Of a DNA stretch of 64,000 nt, positions 17,468 to 27,500 are shown one piece after another. Under the pieces are notes generated by a model. It made no database searches, was not told the origin of the DNA, and saw only the letters and a program-made list of their open reading frames with translations. Each line of letters opens with the position of its first letter. Positions within the stretch are counted from its first letter, which is position 1. Source of the stretch: Flavobacterium ginsenosidimutans (GTDB lineage: Bacteria; Bacteroidota; Bacteroidia; Flavobacteriales; Flavobacteriaceae). The stretch covers positions 1 to 64,000 of the forward strand of contig NZ_QJRJ01000078.1 of NCBI RefSeq assembly GCF_003254625.1, given 5' to 3'. A program made the translations under genes and the position numbers.

Positions 17468-17500
17468 AAACCCGACAGCTTTCAAAAAACTGTCGGGTTT
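17468..17500 (-). terminator. Terminator for valS, possibly bidirectional
   Basis: AAACCCGACAG (17468-17478) pairs with CTGTCGGGTTT (17490-17500). Read leftward it is followed by TTTTTATATT, so it best serves valS; read rightward the T run is short but may also end the kinase transcript. Confidence 0.8.
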
Positions 17501-17536
17501 AAGGTTTAATATTATTTATAAACTAAGTTTGATTTC

Positions 17537-20170
17537 TTATTTCAAACCAGCCAAACTCTGCTCGATTGTAGCAATTTTTGCTAGAGCATCTGCTTGTTTT
17601 TGTTTCTCTATATTTAAAACTTTTTCAGGAGCTCCGTTTACGAATTTCTCGTTAGAAAGCTTTGCTTCAACAGATTTTAAGAATCCTTTTGTATAATTTA
17701 ATTCTTCTGTCAGTTTTGCAATTTCAGCTTCAACATCGATATTTCCTGTAATTGGAATGAAGTATTCATTTGATTTTACACGGAAAGACAATGCGCCGTC
17801 TACTTTCTCAGAAACATATTCGAAAGCAGAAACGTTTCCTAATTTCGTAATGATTGAATCAAAATAAGCTGAAACATTTTCGCTGTTGATTCCTTTTAAT
17901 TCGATTGCATCTTTAAACGGAATATTTTTGTCTTTACGAATCGTTCTAATTCCAGAAATTACTTCAATTGAGTTTTCAAAATCTGAAATCAATTTTGCAT
18001 CAAAAGGCTTCAATTCTGGCCAAGTTGAAACGATTAAAGCTTCTTCCGGAGTTCTTTTAGCAATTAATTGCCAAATTTCCTCTGTCAAGAAAGGCATAAA
18101 CGGATGCAATAACTTCAAGTTGTTTTCTAGCATTTCGATCGCTTTATCAAACGTTGCTTTATCAATTGGTTGTTGGTAAGCCGGTTTGATCATTTCAAGG
18201 AACCAAGAACAGAAATCATCCCAAACCAATTTATAAATTGCCATAAGAGCATCTGAAATTCTGTATTTCTCAAAATTATCTTCAATTTCAACTAAAGTCT
18301 GCTGTAATTTCGCTTCGTACCATTCTATCGCTACTTTTGATGATTCTGGCTGTGCGATAGTTTCTGAAACTTCCCAACCTTTAATCAGTTTAAAGGCATT
18401 CCAAATCTTATTAGAGAACGCTTTTCCTTGATTACACAATTCTTCATCAAACATAATATCGTTTCCTGCAGAAGCGCTTAAAAGCAATCCTACACGAACA
18501 CCATCAGCACCAAAAGCATCAATTAAATCTAAAGGATCAGGAGAATTTCCTAATGATTTAGACATTTTACGGCGTTGTTTATCACGAACTAAACCAGTCA
18601 AATATACATTTGTAAATGGTTTTTCGCCCGCATATTCATAACCTGCAATAATCATTCTGGCAACCCAAAAGAATAAAATATCTGGACCTGTAACCAAATC
18701 ATTTGTTGGATAGTAATATTTAAAATCTGGACTTTCTGGATCCATAATTCCGCCAAAAACTGACATTGGCCATAACCAAGATGAGAACCAAGTATCTAAT
18801 GCATCAACATCTTGTTTTAAGTTGTCGGTTGTTAGTTGTTGATTGTTGGTTTTTTCTTTTGCTAACGCTAATGCATCTTCGATATTTTCTGCAACTACGA
18901 AATCTTCTTTTCCGTCTCCATAATAATATGCTGGAATTTGTTGTCCCCACCATAATTGACGAGAAATATTCCAATCGCGAATGTTGTTTAACCAATGCGC
19001 ATAAATGTTTTCAAAACGTTTTGGATGTAATTTAATATCTCCTGTTTCTAAAACTGACTTAATTGCTGGTTTTACCAATTCTTCCATTTTCAAGAACCAT
19101 TGGTCAGATAATCTTGGTTCGATTACCGCTTTTGTTCTTTCAGAAGTTCCAACTTTATTTAAGTGAATTTCTGTTTTTGCTAAAGCGCCAATTTCTTCTA
19201 GTTCTTTTGCAATTTCTGTACGAACTACAAAACGATCTTTTCCTTGATAATGTAATCCGAAGCTGTTTAAAGTTGCATCTTCATTAAAAATATCAACGAT
19301 TTTAAGGTTGTGTTTTTCTCCAAGAGTTTTATCGTTCATATCGTGTGCAGGCGTTACTTTCAAACATCCTGTTCCGAATTCAACATCTACATATTCGTCT
19401 TCGATAATTGGAATTACTCTACCACAGATTGGAACAATCGCTTTTTTACCTTTTAAATGTGTAAAACGCTCATCGTTCGGATTAATACAGATTGCAGTAT
19501 CTCCAAAAATAGTTTCTGGACGAGTTGTGGCAATGGTCAAAAATTCCTCAGTTCCCTCGATTTTATATTTTAAGAAAAATAATTTTCCTTGTTGTTCTTC
19601 ATAAATAACTTCTTCGTCAGATAAAGTCGTTTTAGCTTCTGGATCCCAGTTTACCATACGGTATCCTCTGTAGATCAATCCTTTGTTGTATAAATCTACA
19701 AACGATTTAATTACAGAAGCAGACATATCTGGATCCATAGTAAATTTAGTGCGTTCCCAATCGCAAGAAGCTCCTAATTTCTTAAGTTGCTCTAAGATTG
19801 TTCCACCATATTTATCTGTCCATTCCCAAGCATGTTTTAGGAATTCTTCGCGGGTCAAATCGTTTTTATTGATTCCCTCTGCTTTTAACTTCGCTACAAC
19901 TTTTGCTTCAGTTGCAATAGAAGCGTGATCTGTTCCTGGAACCCAACAAGCGTTGAATCCTTTAAGACGTGCTCTACGAATTAAAACATCCTGAATCGTG
20001 TTATTCAACATATGTCCCATGTGAAGGACTCCAGTGACGTTTGGCGGCGGGATTACAATGGTGTACGGTGTTCTATGATCTGGTTCTGAATGAAAATAAT
20101 TGTTTTTCATCCAGTAATCATACCATTTACTCTCAATCGTCTTAGCGTCAAATTGTGCTGGAATTGTCAT
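17537..20170 (-). CDS. valS: Valyl-tRNA synthetase
   Basis: This 877-residue class I synthetase charges tRNA-Val. The HIGH-type motif HMGH is at residues 50-53 (after PPPNVTGVL) and the KMSKS motif is at about 534 (RRKMSKSLGN). The editing domain between them contains TTRPETIFGDTAI and GTGCLKVTPAHD, and the conserved ALDTWFSSWLWPMSVFG leads into the second half of the active site. The C-terminal residues ~810-877 form the coiled-coil arm (EAEIAKLTEELNYTKGFLKSVEAKL). Length is normal. An oddity is a perfectly phased 7-bp tandem array inside the gene (18820-18847) coding for NQQLTTDN. The leader carries an 8-bp array 11 bp from the ATG. Confidence 0.97.
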   Translation of the reverse strand: MTIPAQFDAKTIESKWYDYWMKNNYFHSEPDHRTPYTIVIPPPNVTGVLHMGHMLNNTIQDVLIRRARLKGFNACWVPGTDHASIATEAKVVAKLKAEGINKNDLTREEFLKHAWEWTDKYGGTILEQLKKLGASCDWERTKFTMDPDMSASVIKSFVDLYNKGLIYRGYRMVNWDPEAKTTLSDEEVIYEEQQGKLFFLKYKIEGTEEFLTIATTRPETIFGDTAICINPNDERFTHLKGKKAIVPICGRVIPIIEDEYVDVEFGTGCLKVTPAHDMNDKTLGEKHNLKIVDIFNEDATLNSFGLHYQGKDRFVVRTEIAKELEEIGALAKTEIHLNKVGTSERTKAVIEPRLSDQWFLKMEELVKPAIKSVLETGDIKLHPKRFENIYAHWLNNIRDWNISRQLWWGQQIPAYYYGDGKEDFVVAENIEDALALAKEKTNNQQLTTDNLKQDVDALDTWFSSWLWPMSVFGGIMDPESPDFKYYYPTNDLVTGPDILFFWVARMIIAGYEYAGEKPFTNVYLTGLVRDKQRRKMSKSLGNSPDPLDLIDAFGADGVRVGLLLSASAGNDIMFDEELCNQGKAFSNKIWNAFKLIKGWEVSETIAQPESSKVAIEWYEAKLQQTLVEIEDNFEKYRISDALMAIYKLVWDDFCSWFLEMIKPAYQQPIDKATFDKAIEMLENNLKLLHPFMPFLTEEIWQLIAKRTPEEALIVSTWPELKPFDAKLISDFENSIEVISGIRTIRKDKNIPFKDAIELKGINSENVSAYFDSIITKLGNVSAFEYVSEKVDGALSFRVKSNEYFIPITGNIDVEAEIAKLTEELNYTKGFLKSVEAKLSNEKFVNGAPEKVLNIEKQKQADALAKIATIEQSLAGLK
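18820..18847. repeat. 7-bp tandem array inside the valS reading frame
   Basis: Four heptamers start at 18820, 18827, 18834 and 18841 (top strand AGTTGTC, GGTTGTT, AGTTGTT, GATTGTT). On the coding strand they read AAC-rich and encode an Asn/Gln/Thr/Leu stretch just before the conserved DALDTWFSS motif. Confidence 0.6.
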
Positions 20171-20181
20171 TTACTAGGGTT

Positions 20182-20213
20182 GTTTAATCGTTAATTTGTT
20201 TAACCGTTTAATC
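20182..20213. repeat. 8-bp tandem array in the valS leader
   Basis: Octamers GTTTAATC, GTTAATTT, GTTTAACC and GTTTAATC start at 20182, 20190, 20198 and 20206, exactly 8 bp apart. On the valS strand the array reads GATTAAAC-like and ends 11 bp before the ATG. Confidence 0.75.
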
Positions 20214-20291
20214 GGTTTTGATCATCGAATTTCGAATTGAATTGTTTTCTCATTTTCTGTTTAAAAAAATCATTTATAAATCAATCTCAAC

Positions 20292-20331
20292 GATTAAACA
20301 AATAAACGATTAAACAGTTAAACAAAAAAAT
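20292..20331. repeat. 8-bp tandem array, inverted partner of 20182-20213
   Basis: Octamers GATTAAAC, AAATAAAC, GATTAAAC and AGTTAAAC start at 20292, 20300, 20308 and 20316, followed by an A-rich octamer. The array is the reverse complement of the one at 20182, so the two could form a long hairpin across the 287-bp gap between valS and the DUF1573 gene. Confidence 0.75.
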
Positions 20332-20403
20332 GGTTCAATTTTTGTATTTATAACTGACAGCAAAAGTAAATAATTAAGTAGACTATAAAAAGAGAAATAA
20401 TAA

Positions 20404-20434
20404 TTTGTGTGTTAATTAAAAGAATGTATATTTA
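20404..20434 (+). promoter_or_regulatory. Promoter of the DUF1573 gene
   Basis: TTTG at 20404-20407, a 19-bp spacer and TATATTTA at 20427-20434, one mismatch from TAnnTTTG. The leader is about 20 nt. Confidence 0.7.
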
Positions 20435-20457
20435 CTTACAATTAAAAAAAGATTCAT

Positions 20458-20838
20458 ATGAAAAATGCAGCCTCTTTTATTGCAGTTTTATTGTTTAGCG
20501 CAATAAGTTATGCACAAAATGGCCCTAAAATTGAATTTGCAGCTCCAGACAATACAATTGATTATGGAAAAATTTCTAAGAGTGACAACGGACTTCGTTC
20601 CTTTGAATTTACTAACACGGGAGATGCTCCTTTATTAATTACAGGCGCAGAATCTACAGTAAGTTCGATTATTGTAACAAAACCTTCGGCAGCAATTCAG
20701 CCAGGCAAAAAAGGAAAAATCGATGTAAAATATAATATGGTCGCAGGACCTATTCGTAAAACAATTACTGTCGAAACAAACGCAGTAAACTATCCTGACG
20801 GAAGAGTAGCTCTTAAAATTAAGGGTGAAGTTCAATAA
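20458..20838 (+). CDS. DUF1573 domain exported protein
   Basis: The product is 126 residues with a signal peptide ending in SYAQ (residue 20). The remainder is one immunoglobulin-like beta-sandwich: IDYGKISKSDNGLRSFEFTNTGDAPLLITGAESTVSS, then IQPGKKGKIDVKYN and KTITVETNAVNYPDGRVALKIKGEV. This is the DUF1573 pattern common in Bacteroidota periplasmic and surface proteins. No enzyme motif is seen. It is a single-gene unit with its own promoter and terminator. The role is unknown. Confidence 0.85.
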   Translation: MKNAASFIAVLLFSAISYAQNGPKIEFAAPDNTIDYGKISKSDNGLRSFEFTNTGDAPLLITGAESTVSSIIVTKPSAAIQPGKKGKIDVKYNMVAGPIRKTITVETNAVNYPDGRVALKIKGEVQ

Positions 20839-20861
20839 GAATTTAAAAATCTTTAAATAAC

Positions 20862-20895
20862 AAAAGCCGTTTCTTTAATTAGAAACGGCTTTTTA
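20862..20895 (+). terminator. Rho-independent terminator
   Basis: AAAAGCCGTTTCT (20862-20874) pairs with AGAAACGGCTTTT (20881-20893) around a 6-nt loop; T-rich on both sides, so possibly bidirectional with the leftward lipoprotein gene. Confidence 0.85.
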
Positions 20896-20940
20896 TTTTA
20901 TTGGTAAAGTGAAACCATCTGACATTTCACTTTATACGTT

Positions 20941-21423
20941 TTACTTCTCAACGCATTCAACAGAATCAAATTTGTATTTTACACTTTCAAAATCAATTGG
21001 TTGGTCTTTTACTAAATAAGTAACACCCATTGTGGTCTGCATAGTTCCGTTTCCTAAAATAAGCTGATTGTTGCGTTTTAATAGCGCCATAGGATTCTTG
21101 AAAGTTTTATTTCCGTTTACATTGTCTTTAAAAGTATAGTCGATAAACAAAGTATCTCCATGAAATTCTCCCGCAACTTCTCCTGTTCTAACTGTCGAAG
21201 GCGCAACTTTCATAATCAAATCTCCTGCTAGTTTTCCGTTTTTTAAAGTATTCAATTTTAAATCTACTGTATCCTTTTCATAAATTGCTTTGTAGCATGC
21301 AGTGCTTACTACTTTTTCGCCTTCTGCTTTTGCAGCCTCAGCAGCTTTTTGTTTTTCTTCATTTTTACAGCTTTGCAATCCAATAAAGGATAAAAGCAAA
21401 CAAGATAAGGCCAGATTTCTCAT
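20941..21423 (-). CDS. Lipoprotein of unknown function
   Basis: The product is 160 residues. Its signal MRNLALSCLLLSFIGLQSC has the lipobox Cys at residue 19 and is followed by a charged linker (KNEEKQKAAEAAKAEGEK). The mature domain (ACYKAIYEKDTVDLKLNTLKNGKLAGDLIMKVAPSTVRTGEVAGEFHGDTLFIDY) looks like an all-beta fold common to small flavobacterial lipoproteins. No catalytic motif is visible. It lies downstream of the OmpA-type gene on the same strand with a 66-bp gap and could be its distal operon partner. Confidence 0.75.
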   Translation of the reverse strand: MRNLALSCLLLSFIGLQSCKNEEKQKAAEAAKAEGEKVVSTACYKAIYEKDTVDLKLNTLKNGKLAGDLIMKVAPSTVRTGEVAGEFHGDTLFIDYTFKDNVNGNKTFKNPMALLKRNNQLILGNGTMQTTMGVTYLVKDQPIDFESVKYKFDSVECVEK

Positions 21424-21489
21424 AATTATTTTTATTTCGTTGATATCAATATAAAATTAAAGAAAAAAGGTTTTCTTCTTACTATAATT

Positions 21490-23628
21490 TTATAAATTTT
21501 TGATTACAAACTCAGATCTTCTGTTCAATTCGTGATCTTCTTCAGAGCAAGATTCGTCTGTTTTACATTTTACAATTGGCACCGATTCTCCATATCCTTT
21601 TGCCGTAACTCGTTTAGCGTCTACACCTGATTGTATGATAAATTCTCTAGTCGAATTGGCTCTTTTTTGAGACAGATTTTCATTAAATTTAGCATTTCCT
21701 CTAGAATCAGTATGAGATCCAATTTCGATTTTCATGTCCGGATATTTCTTCATCAATTCTACAACTCTTCCTAAAACCACTTTCGATTCTTTTCGAATGT
21801 ACCACATATTATAGTCAAAGTAAATTGGATCTGTTTTAATGATTAATCTGTCTTTGTCTTTTACAACATCTTTTTCATTTGCTAAGATTTCTTTTACCTT
21901 TTCATTCTTTTTAACTTCAGCTGCAACGATAGCCGCTTCTTTGGCTTTTTTCTCTTTTTCTTTTAATTGAATTGCGGCTAAAGCCTCTTTTTTCTTGTTT
22001 TCTTCTTCTAGAATAATTTCCTGCTTTCTTTTGTTTTCAGCAATTTGCTTTTCTTCCTGTTTGATAACTTCAAGTGATTTTAAAGCTAAAGAACCATCGT
22101 TTACTTTATCTCTTGTTTTGTCTAAAGTTAGCGCTTTCGATGCATTTGTATAATTTTCTTTGAAAGCAGAAATTTTATACGAAGTCTCACAAGCAACAGT
22201 AAAATTGAATTTTCCGTCGGCAGAAGTTGTGATTGTATTTAAAGTTTTGTTTTCAGAATCTTGTAACAATACGGTAGCATTTTCTAAAGCTAATTGAGTA
22301 TCAACATCTGTAATAGTTCCAGCGATAAATTGTTTGCAATCTTCAACAATTAAATCTTTTGTTTCTTTAAATTGATAAATATCGTCGCCTCCCTTTCCTC
22401 CTTCTCTATTCGAAGCAAAAAAACCTTCTTTGGTATTTGAATCGATATAAAAAGCAAAATCATCTAAATTGGAATTCAATGGAAGTCCGACGTTTATAGG
22501 TTTTGAATATTCGTTTCCAGTAATTTCAGAAACAAAAACATCTAAAGACCCATAACCCAAATGTCCATCTGACGAAAAATAAAGTTTATTATCTGCAGAC
22601 GCAAAAGGAAATTGTTCCCTCTTGTTTGTATTAATTTGCGGACCTAAATTCTTCGGCGTATCAAAAGCGCCTTTATTGATATTAACCGAATAAATATCAA
22701 AAGAACCAAATGATCCTGGCATATCAGAAGCAAAATACAATACTTTTTCATCTGCGCTTAAAGCAGGATGCTCCACAGAATAATTTGGACTATTGAATGG
22801 CAGAGACGTAATATTGGTCCATTTTCCTTCTACTAATTCTGCTTTAAAAATTTGAAGATTGGAGATCTTATTATCGTCTTTTTTCTTCTTTCCGTTTTTA
22901 GAATTGTTTCGGGTAAAATACATTGTTTTACCATCTTTTGTAAAAATAGCATTCGATTCGTGCATTCCTGTTTTTAATTCTTTCGCAAAATAATGAACAA
23001 TAGAATCTGCCGAATTTATATTTGTAAGAGGAATTGCAACTATATTCAAATAGGTTTCGTTATCCCATTTGAATTTTTTATCAAACAAACCTGGTTTCAA
23101 TTTTACTCCAGCAAAAACTAAATTATCTCCATATTTTACAGCTCCAAATTCTGAATTTGGTGTATTTATAGCGAGATTTTTAATTTCAAAACGTTTGCCT
23201 ATCGCGGTTACATTTTCTAAAGTTTTAAGATCATTTTCAAAATTGGCACTATCTTCTGAATTGGCTGATTTTGAATAATATTCTTTTAAATTGGCATTAG
23301 CATCATCATATTTATTTGTTGCTTTTAAAGTCTGTGCATATCTAAAATAATATTCTCTGTCCAAATCATTATTGTAATTTGAAATCAGAAGACGATAATA
23401 ACGCTGTGCTTTAACCAAATCATTGGTATAGAAATAAGAATCTGCCAAGTTCTTGATTACTTCTTGCGAAGGCTTTTCATCTGCTAATTTTTGATATAAA
23501 ACAATAGCTTCGCTGTAATACGTTTTATCAAAAAAACGTTTCGCTCTTGCCAATTCCTGATCTTGGGCGTTTATAAACTGTATTGAAAATACGAATATAA
23601 TAACGAGTAATTTTTTCATATTTTTCAT
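21490..23628 (-). CDS. OmpA-family protein with TPR-like, PD40-like and SpaA/Cna-like regions (T9SS-associated)
   Basis: I chose the ATG at 23628 (MKNMKKLLVIIFVFSIQFINAQ); another in-frame ATG is at 23619, and an earlier one overlaps porP. The N-terminus after the signal peptide has TPR-like helices (residues ~20-120). Then come PD40/WD-like blades with repeated DGKTMYFTRN, DEKVLYFASDMPGS and DNKLYFSSDGHLGYGSLDVF. A small beta-domain follows (TITDVDTQLALENATVLLQD). A Lys/Glu-rich coiled coil leads to a C-terminal OmpA peptidoglycan-binding domain (DYNMWYIRKESK...EIGSHTDSRGNAKFNENLSQKRA). The architecture matches PorE/Fjoh-type proteins that follow PorP/SprF genes. It would anchor the secretion or adhesion apparatus to peptidoglycan. 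It starts 1 bp after the porP stop codon. Confidence 0.88.
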   Translation of the reverse strand: MKNMKKLLVIIFVFSIQFINAQDQELARAKRFFDKTYYSEAIVLYQKLADEKPSQEVIKNLADSYFYTNDLVKAQRYYRLLISNYNNDLDREYYFRYAQTLKATNKYDDANANLKEYYSKSANSEDSANFENDLKTLENVTAIGKRFEIKNLAINTPNSEFGAVKYGDNLVFAGVKLKPGLFDKKFKWDNETYLNIVAIPLTNINSADSIVHYFAKELKTGMHESNAIFTKDGKTMYFTRNNSKNGKKKKDDNKISNLQIFKAELVEGKWTNITSLPFNSPNYSVEHPALSADEKVLYFASDMPGSFGSFDIYSVNINKGAFDTPKNLGPQINTNKREQFPFASADNKLYFSSDGHLGYGSLDVFVSEITGNEYSKPINVGLPLNSNLDDFAFYIDSNTKEGFFASNREGGKGGDDIYQFKETKDLIVEDCKQFIAGTITDVDTQLALENATVLLQDSENKTLNTITTSADGKFNFTVACETSYKISAFKENYTNASKALTLDKTRDKVNDGSLALKSLEVIKQEEKQIAENKRKQEIILEEENKKKEALAAIQLKEKEKKAKEAAIVAAEVKKNEKVKEILANEKDVVKDKDRLIIKTDPIYFDYNMWYIRKESKVVLGRVVELMKKYPDMKIEIGSHTDSRGNAKFNENLSQKRANSTREFIIQSGVDAKRVTAKGYGESVPIVKCKTDESCSEEDHELNRRSEFVIKNL

Positions 23629-23629
23629 T

Positions 23630-24556
23630 TTAGAAGAATCTTGGAGATTTATCAAATCCTTTTCCTAACAAATCCAAATCAAACAACAGCATAATTTCGT
23701 GTGTACCAGAATTAAACTGACCGAAGTTTGTAAGCGTATAATCATAAGCATAACCTACTCTTAGTGTCGGAGTAACATTAATATTGAACAATGCACTTAC
23801 TGAGTCATCAATTCTATAAGCGGCTCCAAATTCAAACTTTTCGTTGTACAAAACATTAGCGGTAATATCTATCGCTATTGGTGAACCTTTTACAATCTTT
23901 GACATAAATGCAGGTTTTAATTTCACCATATCATTAAGCTGAAAAACATAACCAGCAGTCAAAAAAGTATGTATTTCTTCTGAACCGAAAGCGTTAACTC
24001 CTGACTTTTCTTCAATATATTTTGCTTTCAATAAGTTCGGAACAGACAATCCAACATAAAGATTATCTCTAAAATAGTAAGCTCCCACTCCAATATTTGG
24101 TTTTGTAGCATTTATATTTTCTGAAAAAGCATAATCTGTTTGAGGATCTGTAAATCGAAAACCATTGAAATTACTTTGCATAGATGAAAATCCAGCTTTT
24201 AAACCTAGTGACAATTTGTTTTTTCCGCCTAATTTTAAAATATATGCAAAGTCGGCATAAACATTATTTTCTTTTTTAGCGCCATCTCCAATATCATCTG
24301 AAATGAATGAGATACCAGCTTCTATTCTATCTGTAATAGCCGAATGTCCAAAAAATGTAAATGTTTTTGGAGCACCATAAGCGCCTACCCATTGGGTTCT
24401 GTATAATCCTCCAAAATTCATCATTGCAGGCACTCCAGTAGCATAAGCGGGGTTGACAACGCTCATATTATACATATAATGTGTATATTCTGGATCTTGC
24501 TGTGCAGCAACTGATAAACAGAAAAGGAAATTTATAAGGAGTATTAATTTTTTCAT
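23630..24556 (-). CDS. PorP/SprF family type IX secretion outer-membrane protein
   Basis: The product is 308 residues. A signal peptide ends in SVAAQ, followed by the family hallmark QDPEYTHYMYNMSVVNPAYAT. The rest is a series of alternating beta strands with RTQWVGAYGAPKTFTF, GISFISDDIGDGAKKEN, GLKAGFSSMQSNFNGF and a YDYTLTNFGQFNSGTHEIML end, typical of the PorP/SprF membrane barrel. In flavobacteria, SprF-like proteins work with adjacent type-B C-terminal-domain proteins and are needed for their secretion or attachment. It lies between such a cargo gene (31 bp upstream) and an OmpA-type gene, so all three probably form one operon. Confidence 0.93.
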   Translation of the reverse strand: MKKLILLINFLFCLSVAAQQDPEYTHYMYNMSVVNPAYATGVPAMMNFGGLYRTQWVGAYGAPKTFTFFGHSAITDRIEAGISFISDDIGDGAKKENNVYADFAYILKLGGKNKLSLGLKAGFSSMQSNFNGFRFTDPQTDYAFSENINATKPNIGVGAYYFRDNLYVGLSVPNLLKAKYIEEKSGVNAFGSEEIHTFLTAGYVFQLNDMVKLKPAFMSKIVKGSPIAIDITANVLYNEKFEFGAAYRIDDSVSALFNINVTPTLRVGYAYDYTLTNFGQFNSGTHEIMLLFDLDLLGKGFDKSPRFF

Positions 24557-24587
24557 TTGAAAATTATATTAAAAATGTAAAAGAGAT

Positions 24588-27500
24588 TTATCGATTTAAA
24601 TAAAGACGGCCTTGTTTTGGTGGTTTATTGTCTTTATTGAAATGCAATACATAAAAATAGACTCCGTTGGGTGCAATACCTCCAGCGATACCGCTTCTTT
24701 CGTAATTTTTTCCATCCCAAGCTGGCTTATTTTTATCTCCTTTATACATACCATTTCCATATCTGTTATAAATTTCGAGTGTATAATTCGGATATAAAAA
24801 TTCAATATCTTTTATCACAAACCAATCGTTTACCCCATCACCGTTTGGAGAAAATCCATCAGGAATAAAGAAATCATTTGGCACATTATCGCAATCTGTT
24901 AATGTGACCGTCACTTCAATATATTGTGAAGAAAGACAATCTGTACTTGAAAAATTAAATCCATAGTATTTTCCTTGTTCAATTAAAGAAGTTGTGCTTG
25001 ATAATAAATTTCCATTATTTGGCGAATCATACCAAACTACACTTGAAGGAACATTTGTATTATTTGATAAATCTGAAATTGTCGGATTATTTAATCCGCA
25101 GAAGTTTTGTCCCTCTGAATTTAATACTGGAACTGGCGAATCGTCTATAGTTACCAAAACAGTCGTAGCTTCCGAAGTACAGCCTTCAGCAGAAGTTTCT
25201 CTTACATAATAATTACCCGATTCTAAAGCCAAAGTACTAGCTAGAGGTGTTGTTGAAGTTGGAGAATTATACCATTTATACTGATTTCCGTTTGGAACTA
25301 AATTGGCAACTTCTGCTTCATCAACTTTACAAAACTTCTGATTTTGAGCAGCAGGTGCAGATGGAATTGGATTTATTATAAAATCATCGGTTACATTGCT
25401 TAAATTAACATCACAATTTGTTGTTGTATTGATCAAATTTAATAATGTAATTTTAGTTGTCCCAGCATTTAAAAGTAATCCCGCAGGTATAGTAAAATCT
25501 AATTTACCATTAACTACAGCCTGAGATATCGTTTGAACGCCAGAAGAATTGCTTTCTGACAATGTATAAGAAATGCTTGCGTTTGTTAAATTTCCTAAAC
25601 CAGAAATCGAAGCAGAAACTGGATCATTCAAACAGAAATCATTTACTGCAACACTAACTGTTGAGGCATTTGGCAACGGATTTATAACTAGATTTCCAGC
25701 CAAAAAAGCCGTATTACTACATTGTGGAAAAGGATTTGTAATATTTACAATATTTACAATCGTAATTACTGATAATCCTGCATTTGCACTTAAATTACTT
25801 GAAATTGTAAAAGATGCTTTTCCTCCTGTTGCTTGCATTACTGTAATTTGTCCGGTAGCAACATTATCTCCATTAATATTATAAACAATTCGATAGTCTC
25901 CATCAAGCAATTGAGGCGCAGTAACTTCAATTAATGCTTCCTTACCTATACAAATAGGAGTCGCTGTTAATACGGCATTATCTAAATTAGGTAATGGCTG
26001 TATGATTACTGAAATCTTTGTTGGTGCTGAAGTACAGCCCGCTGCAGAAGTTTCTGTAACATAATAATCTTCTGTTTTTAAAACATAATTGGCTGCAAGA
26101 GGTGTTGTTAACGTTGCCGAATTGTACCATTTATACTCAGCCCCACTCGGAACTAGATCTGCTGCTGTTGCGTTATCAGATTTACAAAATTCCATATCTT
26201 GAGCAATAGGTGCATCTGGTATTGGATTTATTATAAAATCATCAGTTACATTAATTAAATCTACATCACAATTTGTCGCTGTATTGGTCAAATTTAATAA
26301 TGTGATTTTGGTTGCTCCACTATTTAAAAGTAATCCAGCAGGAATAGTAAAATCCAATCTGCCATCTGTTACTGCTCCAGCTATTGTTTGCACAGCAGAA
26401 GAATTACTCTCTGACAACGAATATGTAATACTAACATTCGTTAAACTCCCTAAACCAGAAATCAAAGCAGGAACAGGAGCATTCAAACAGAAATCATTTA
26501 CTGCTACTTTTACTGTCGTCGCATTTGGCAATGGATTAATAATTAGATTTCCTGCAACATTTACCGCTTTACCACATTGTGGCGAAGGATTTGTAATGTT
26601 AACTATATTAAGAATAGAAATTACAGATAATCCGCTTTTTACATTTAAACTTCCAGGTATTGTAAAAGTTGCTTTTCCTCCTGTTGCTTGCATTAATGCT
26701 GTTTGCCCTGTAGCTAAATTGTCTCCGTTAATATTATAAGTAATACTATAATTTCCATCAAGCAATTGAGGTGCTGTAATTTCAATTGACGCATCTTTAC
26801 TTTGACAAACAGAAGTAGCTGTTAAAACTGCATTAACTAAATTAGGCAAAGGATGTATTGTCACCGAAATTTTTGTAGGTTCTGAAGTACAGCCTGCTGC
26901 AGAAGTTTCTGTAACATAATAATCTTCTGTCTTTAAAACATATTCATATGCAAGACGTGTTGTTAAAGATGGTGAATTATACCATTTATATTGAACCCCT
27001 TTAGGAAGTAAGTCTGCAATTGTTGCTCCATCATTTTGACAGAAATCCTGATTTAAAACAGTTGGCGCAGGTGGAATTGGATTTATTATAAAATCATCTG
27101 CTACATTAACTAAATCAACATCGCAATTAGTTATAGTATTAGTCAAATTTAATAATGTGATTTTTGTCGTTCCAGTATTTACAAGTAATCCCGCAGGAAT
27201 AATAAAATTCAATCTACCATTTGTTACGGATCGAGCTACCGTTTGCACAGCAGAAGAATTACTTCCTGACAACATGTACGAAATACTAGCATTTGTTAGA
27301 TTTTCTAAACCAAAAACCGAAGCAGAAACAGAATCATTCAAGCAGAAATCATTTACTGTTACACGCACTGGTGCCGCATTGGGCAATGGGTTTATAATTA
27401 GATTTCCTGCAATATTAACTGCAGCACTACATTGTGTAGAAGCATTTGTGATATTTACAATATTAAGTATAGAAATTACAGATAATCCGCTTTTTACATT

